A DNA stretch of 64,000 nucleotides from Streptomyces spongiicola (GTDB taxonomy: Bacteria; Actinomycetota; Actinomycetes; Streptomycetales; Streptomycetaceae). The notes beneath the pieces are model-generated. The model saw only the letters and a program-made list of their open reading frames with translations, was not told the DNA's origin and did not search any database. Within the stretch, counting starts at the first letter, position 1. Each line of letters opens with the position of its first letter. The DNA lies in assembly GCF_003122365.1 (NCBI RefSeq), contig NZ_CP029254.1:434001-498000 (forward strand), read 5' to 3'. A program made the translations under genes and the position numbers. Below are positions 61,343 to 64,000 of this stretch, in pieces.

Positions 61343-62887
61343 GTGGTAGCGCGTCTCGTCGTCGCCGCACCGGCGTCCGGCAGCGGCAAGACCACCGTCG
61401 CGACGGGGCTGATGGCGGCCTTCACGGCCGCCGGTCTCGCCGTGTCGCCGCACAAGGTGGGGCCCGACTACATCGATCCCGGGTACCACGCGCTCGCCAC
61501 CGGGCGCCCGGGCCGCAACCTCGACGCGTACATGTGCGGCACGGAGCTGATCGCCCCGCTGTTCGCGCACGGCGCGCGCGGGTGCGACCTGGCGGTCGTC
61601 GAGGGAGTGATGGGGCTGTACGACGGGGCGGCCGGGGCCGGTGAACTGGCCTCCACCGCCCAGGTCGCCAAGCTGCTGCGGGCGCCGGTGGTGCTGGTCG
61701 TCGACGCCTCGTCGCAGTCCCGGTCGGTCGCGGCCCTGGTGCACGGATTCGCGTCCTGGGACCCGGAGGTGCGGCTCGGCGGGGTGATCCTCAACAAGGT
61801 CGCCACCGACCGCCACGAGGCCCTGCTGCGCGACGCCCTGGAGGAGTCCGGGGTGCCGGTGCTGGGGGTGCTGCGCCGTGCTCCCGGGGTGGCGACACCG
61901 TCGCGGCATCTGGGGCTGGTGCCGGTCGCCGAGCGGCGGACGGAGGCGGTCGGCGCGGTCGCCGCGCAGGCCGGTCAGGTGCGGGCGGGCTGCGACCTCC
62001 AGGCGCTGCTGGCCCTGGCGCACAGCGCGCCGCCCCTCGCCGGGGACCCCTGGGACCCCGCGGCGGCACTGGGCTCCCCCGCCGCCGGAGCCCCGTACCG
62101 GCGGCCTGCCGAGGCCCCGGGCAAGAGGCCCGCCGGGCCCGGTGAGCGGCGGCCCGCCGGGCCCGGCGACCTGGGAAGAGCAGCCGAGTCCGGCGACCTG
62201 AGAGCAGCCGGGTCCGGTGCTCTGAGGGCGGTCGGGGCCGATGCTCTGAGGGCGGTCGGGTCCGATGGCCGGCGGCCCGTCGTCGCCGTGGCCGGGGGCG
62301 CCGCGTTCACGTTCTCGTACGCCGAGCACGCCGAGCTGCTGAGGGCCGCGGGTGCGGACGTGGTCGCCTTCGACCCGCTCCGCGACGAGGAACTGCCCGA
62401 CGGCACGGCCGGCCTGGTCATCGGCGGCGGCTTCCCGGAGGTGTACGCCCCGGAGCTGTCCGCCAACTCCCGCCTCCGCAAGACGGTCGCCGAACTCGCC
62501 CGTGCGGGGGCACCCGTCGCCGCCGAGTGCGCCGGGCTGCTGTATCTCGCGCGCTCCCTCGACGGCAAACCCATGTGCGGGGTGCTGGACGCCGACGCCC
62601 GGATGACGGAGCGGCTGACGCTGGGCTACCGGGACGCCGTGGCGGTGGGCGACAGCGTCCTGGCCCCGGCCGGGACCCGGATGCGCGGCCACGAGTTCCA
62701 CCGCACCGTGACGGAACCGGGCGCGGGAGCCGCGCCGGCCTGGGGGCTCCGGCAGCCGGAGCCCCGGGTCGAGGGCTTCGTACAGGACGGTGTGCACGCG
62801 AGCTATGTGCATACGCACTGGGCCGGCGCACCCGGCGCGGCCCGCCGGTTCACGGAGGGATGCGCGGCGTGGGACGCGCGGGGATAG
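61343..62887 (+). CDS. cobB: cobyrinate a,c-diamide synthase
   Basis: A 514-residue CobB/CbiA amidotransferase. Walker A 'APASGSGKTTVATGLMAAFTAAG' and 'SPHKVGPDYIDPGYHALATGR' are the N-terminal signature. The amidotransferase Cys is in 'APVAAECAGLLYLARSLDG' and the His in 'ASYVHTHWAGAPGAARRF'. The linker between domains (~235-310) is swollen by degenerate repeats (PAGPGERRPAGPGDL..., ALRAVGADALRAVG). It amidates cobyrinate at a and c with glutamine and ATP. The GTG at 61343 follows cobO by 19 bp. Confidence 0.95.
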   Translation: MVARLVVAAPASGSGKTTVATGLMAAFTAAGLAVSPHKVGPDYIDPGYHALATGRPGRNLDAYMCGTELIAPLFAHGARGCDLAVVEGVMGLYDGAAGAGELASTAQVAKLLRAPVVLVVDASSQSRSVAALVHGFASWDPEVRLGGVILNKVATDRHEALLRDALEESGVPVLGVLRRAPGVATPSRHLGLVPVAERRTEAVGAVAAQAGQVRAGCDLQALLALAHSAPPLAGDPWDPAAALGSPAAGAPYRRPAEAPGKRPAGPGERRPAGPGDLGRAAESGDLRAAGSGALRAVGADALRAVGSDGRRPVVAVAGGAAFTFSYAEHAELLRAAGADVVAFDPLRDEELPDGTAGLVIGGGFPEVYAPELSANSRLRKTVAELARAGAPVAAECAGLLYLARSLDGKPMCGVLDADARMTERLTLGYRDAVAVGDSVLAPAGTRMRGHEFHRTVTEPGAGAAPAWGLRQPEPRVEGFVQDGVHASYVHTHWAGAPGAARRFTEGCAAWDARG

Positions 62888-63732
62888 CGGCCGGCGGCCC
62901 CGGTGCGTCGCTCGGCCGGGCCGTCGCCAGCCGGTCGACCGGCCTGTCGGGGCGGTTCGTCGTGGGAGTCGGGGCGCGCCGGGGCGCGCCCGTGGAAGAG
63001 GTGCTCGCTCTGGTGCGGGACGCGCTGCGGGAGGCCGGGGCGGCGGCGAGTTCGGTCGTGGCGCTCGCGACCGTGGCCGCCAAGGCCCGCGAACCGGGCG
63101 TCGCGGCCGCGGCGGCCGCGCTCGGCGTGCCGGTGCGGTCCTACCCGGCCGCGGAACTCGCCCGCGTGCCGGTGCCGAACCCGTCCGCGGCGGCGGCCGC
63201 GGTGGGCACCGGGTCGGTGGCGGAGGCGGCTGCCCTCGCCGAGGGGGGAGAACTCGTGGTGGGGAAACGAAAGTCCGGAGGTCAGGGACGCCCCGGTGCG
63301 GTGACCTGTGCCATCGTGCGGATTGCGGATCCTTCGGCTCCGGAACCGATCCCGCCACGCGTGGAACCGGTGGCGCCGGACGACCCGGACTCAGTCCCGG
63401 ACATAGTCCCGGAGGTAGTCCCGGACGGTGAAGGCGGCGCGGACAGCGCGGACGGCGAGGTCAGCGGTGACAGCGCGGGCGGCGCGGACGGCGCGGCGCT
63501 GCCGGACTCCGCGGAGCGCCTGGGCAGCCGCCGTCTGCCGCACGTCCTGTTCGGCGGCGTCCCGGCCGAACGGGCCGGGACGCAGCACGAGGGCCGGGCC
63601 GCTGCGCACCCGGGCTCATCGGTCCGGCGCGCCGACGTGACCGGCGCGGCGGACGAGCCGTCCGATCGGGTCGTCGACCGCTACCGGCAGGCGGCCGCCT
63701 CGCCGGTCCGGGCCCGGGCGGGACGACCGTGA
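62869..63732 (+). CDS. cobalamin biosynthesis protein, CbiG C-terminal/CobE domain
   Basis: A 287-residue protein. Residues ~25-150 form a CobE/GbiG-type domain: 'FVVGVGARRGAPVEEVLALVRDALREAG', 'SVVALATVAAKAREPGVAAAAAALGVPVRSYPAAELARVPVPNPSAAAAAV' and 'SVAEAAALAEGGELVVGKRKS'. The rest (~155-287) is an acidic, repetitive tail (PDSVPDIVPEVVPDGEGG...) not seen in CobE itself. CbiG C-terminal domains take part in ring contraction chemistry. GTG at 62869, 8 nt after GGAGGG, is preferred to ATG at 62860, which overlaps that ribosome site. It overlaps cobB by 19 bp. Confidence 0.82.
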   Translation: MGRAGIAAGGPGASLGRAVASRSTGLSGRFVVGVGARRGAPVEEVLALVRDALREAGAAASSVVALATVAAKAREPGVAAAAAALGVPVRSYPAAELARVPVPNPSAAAAAVGTGSVAEAAALAEGGELVVGKRKSGGQGRPGAVTCAIVRIADPSAPEPIPPRVEPVAPDDPDSVPDIVPEVVPDGEGGADSADGEVSGDSAGGADGAALPDSAERLGSRRLPHVLFGGVPAERAGTQHEGRAAAHPGSSVRRADVTGAADEPSDRVVDRYRQAAASPVRARAGRP

Positions 63733-64000
63733 ACGCCGGCTTCCACGACCTGCGGCACCACGGTGACGCGGAGGTCCGCGAGGGCGGGCTGACCGATCTC
63801 GCGGTCAACGTCCGCACCGGCACCCCTCCGGTGTGGCTGCGGGAGCGCATCGCGGCGTCACTGGCGTCGCTCGCCGCCTACCCGGACGGCCGTGCGGCAC
63901 GGGCGGCGGTCGCGGCGCGGCACGGGGTGCCGGTGCAGCGGGTGCTGTTGACCGCGGGCGCGGCGGAGGCCTTCGTGCTGATCGCGCGGGCCCTGCGGGT
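63729..64000 (+). CDS. cobC: PLP-dependent CobC-like enzyme (truncated by window edge)
   Basis: The visible ~90 residues, MNAGFHDLRHHGDAEVREGGLTDLAVNVRTGTPPVWLRERI..., 'YPDGRAARAAVAARHGVPVQRVLLTAGAAEAFVLIARAL', match the N-terminus of aminotransferase-fold CobC/CobD (threonine-phosphate decarboxylase family). These supply the aminopropanol arm of cobalamin; the actinobacterial Rv2231c-type version is fused or alone. GTG at 63729 overlaps the previous stop by 4 bp. The PLP-binding Lys lies beyond the window. Confidence 0.88.
   Translation, partial: MNAGFHDLRHHGDAEVREGGLTDLAVNVRTGTPPVWLRERIAASLASLAAYPDGRAARAAVAARHGVPVQRVLLTAGAAEAFVLIARALR

Overview
The window is about 73% GC. Start codons are often GTG, and adjacent genes frequently overlap by 4 bp (GTGA or ATGA). 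Together with chaplins, a mycothiol-dependent formaldehyde dehydrogenase, an F420-type oxidoreductase and many TetR/GntR regulators, this points to a Streptomyces (or close relative) chromosome. The content looks like core-to-intermediate chromosome with a few accessory patches; no PKS/NRPS cluster, CRISPR array or intact prophage is visible.

Layout. 1-8.6 kb: partial LLM oxidoreductase, aldo/keto reductase with a degenerate RecD-like protein, two small conserved genes, a long sortase-type chaplin beside a short chaplin (chpC/chpH-like), and an M20 peptidase. 8.8-12.7 kb: tRNA-Leu(GAG) followed by a decayed integrated element. A second copy of the tRNA 3' end lies at 12704-12726. Between the two copies sit wrecked xis-, winged-helix- and resolvase-like genes and a kinase / aldo-keto reductase / truncated JmjC-cupin cassette. 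13.3-26.7 kb: housekeeping (pseudouridine synthase, MscR with a metallo-hydrolase, two amino-acid permeases, gluconokinase, a sulfite-oxidase-like enzyme with cytochrome b, a flavoprotein, two DUF202 proteins). 27.3-51.8 kb: an acyl-CoA and aromatic catabolism region (phosphotransferase/acyl-CoA dehydrogenase, TetR, CoA ligase, SDR, MaoC with a second TetR, third TetR, MHS transporter, alcohol and aldehyde dehydrogenases, molybdopterin oxidoreductase, homogentisate dioxygenase with GntR, class III CoA-transferase). 52-55.5 kb: DUF4331 protein and TPR lipoprotein-like protein. 56-64 kb: a cobalamin operon, whose first gene (cbiB) has lost its 5' end, running off the right edge inside cobC.

Regulation. 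Four promoters in the acyl-CoA region carry variants of one palindrome (ACCGACCGGTCGGT at 27319), probably bound by the TetR protein at 29945-30538. A different palindrome occurs upstream of both maoC (36987) and its neighbouring tetR (38375). hmgA has a clear promoter with an operator over its -10 box. The short-chaplin mRNA leader can form an 11-bp helix that hides its ribosome-binding site. Short tandem repeats (6 to 42 bp units) are unusually common in the gaps and at gene 3' ends.
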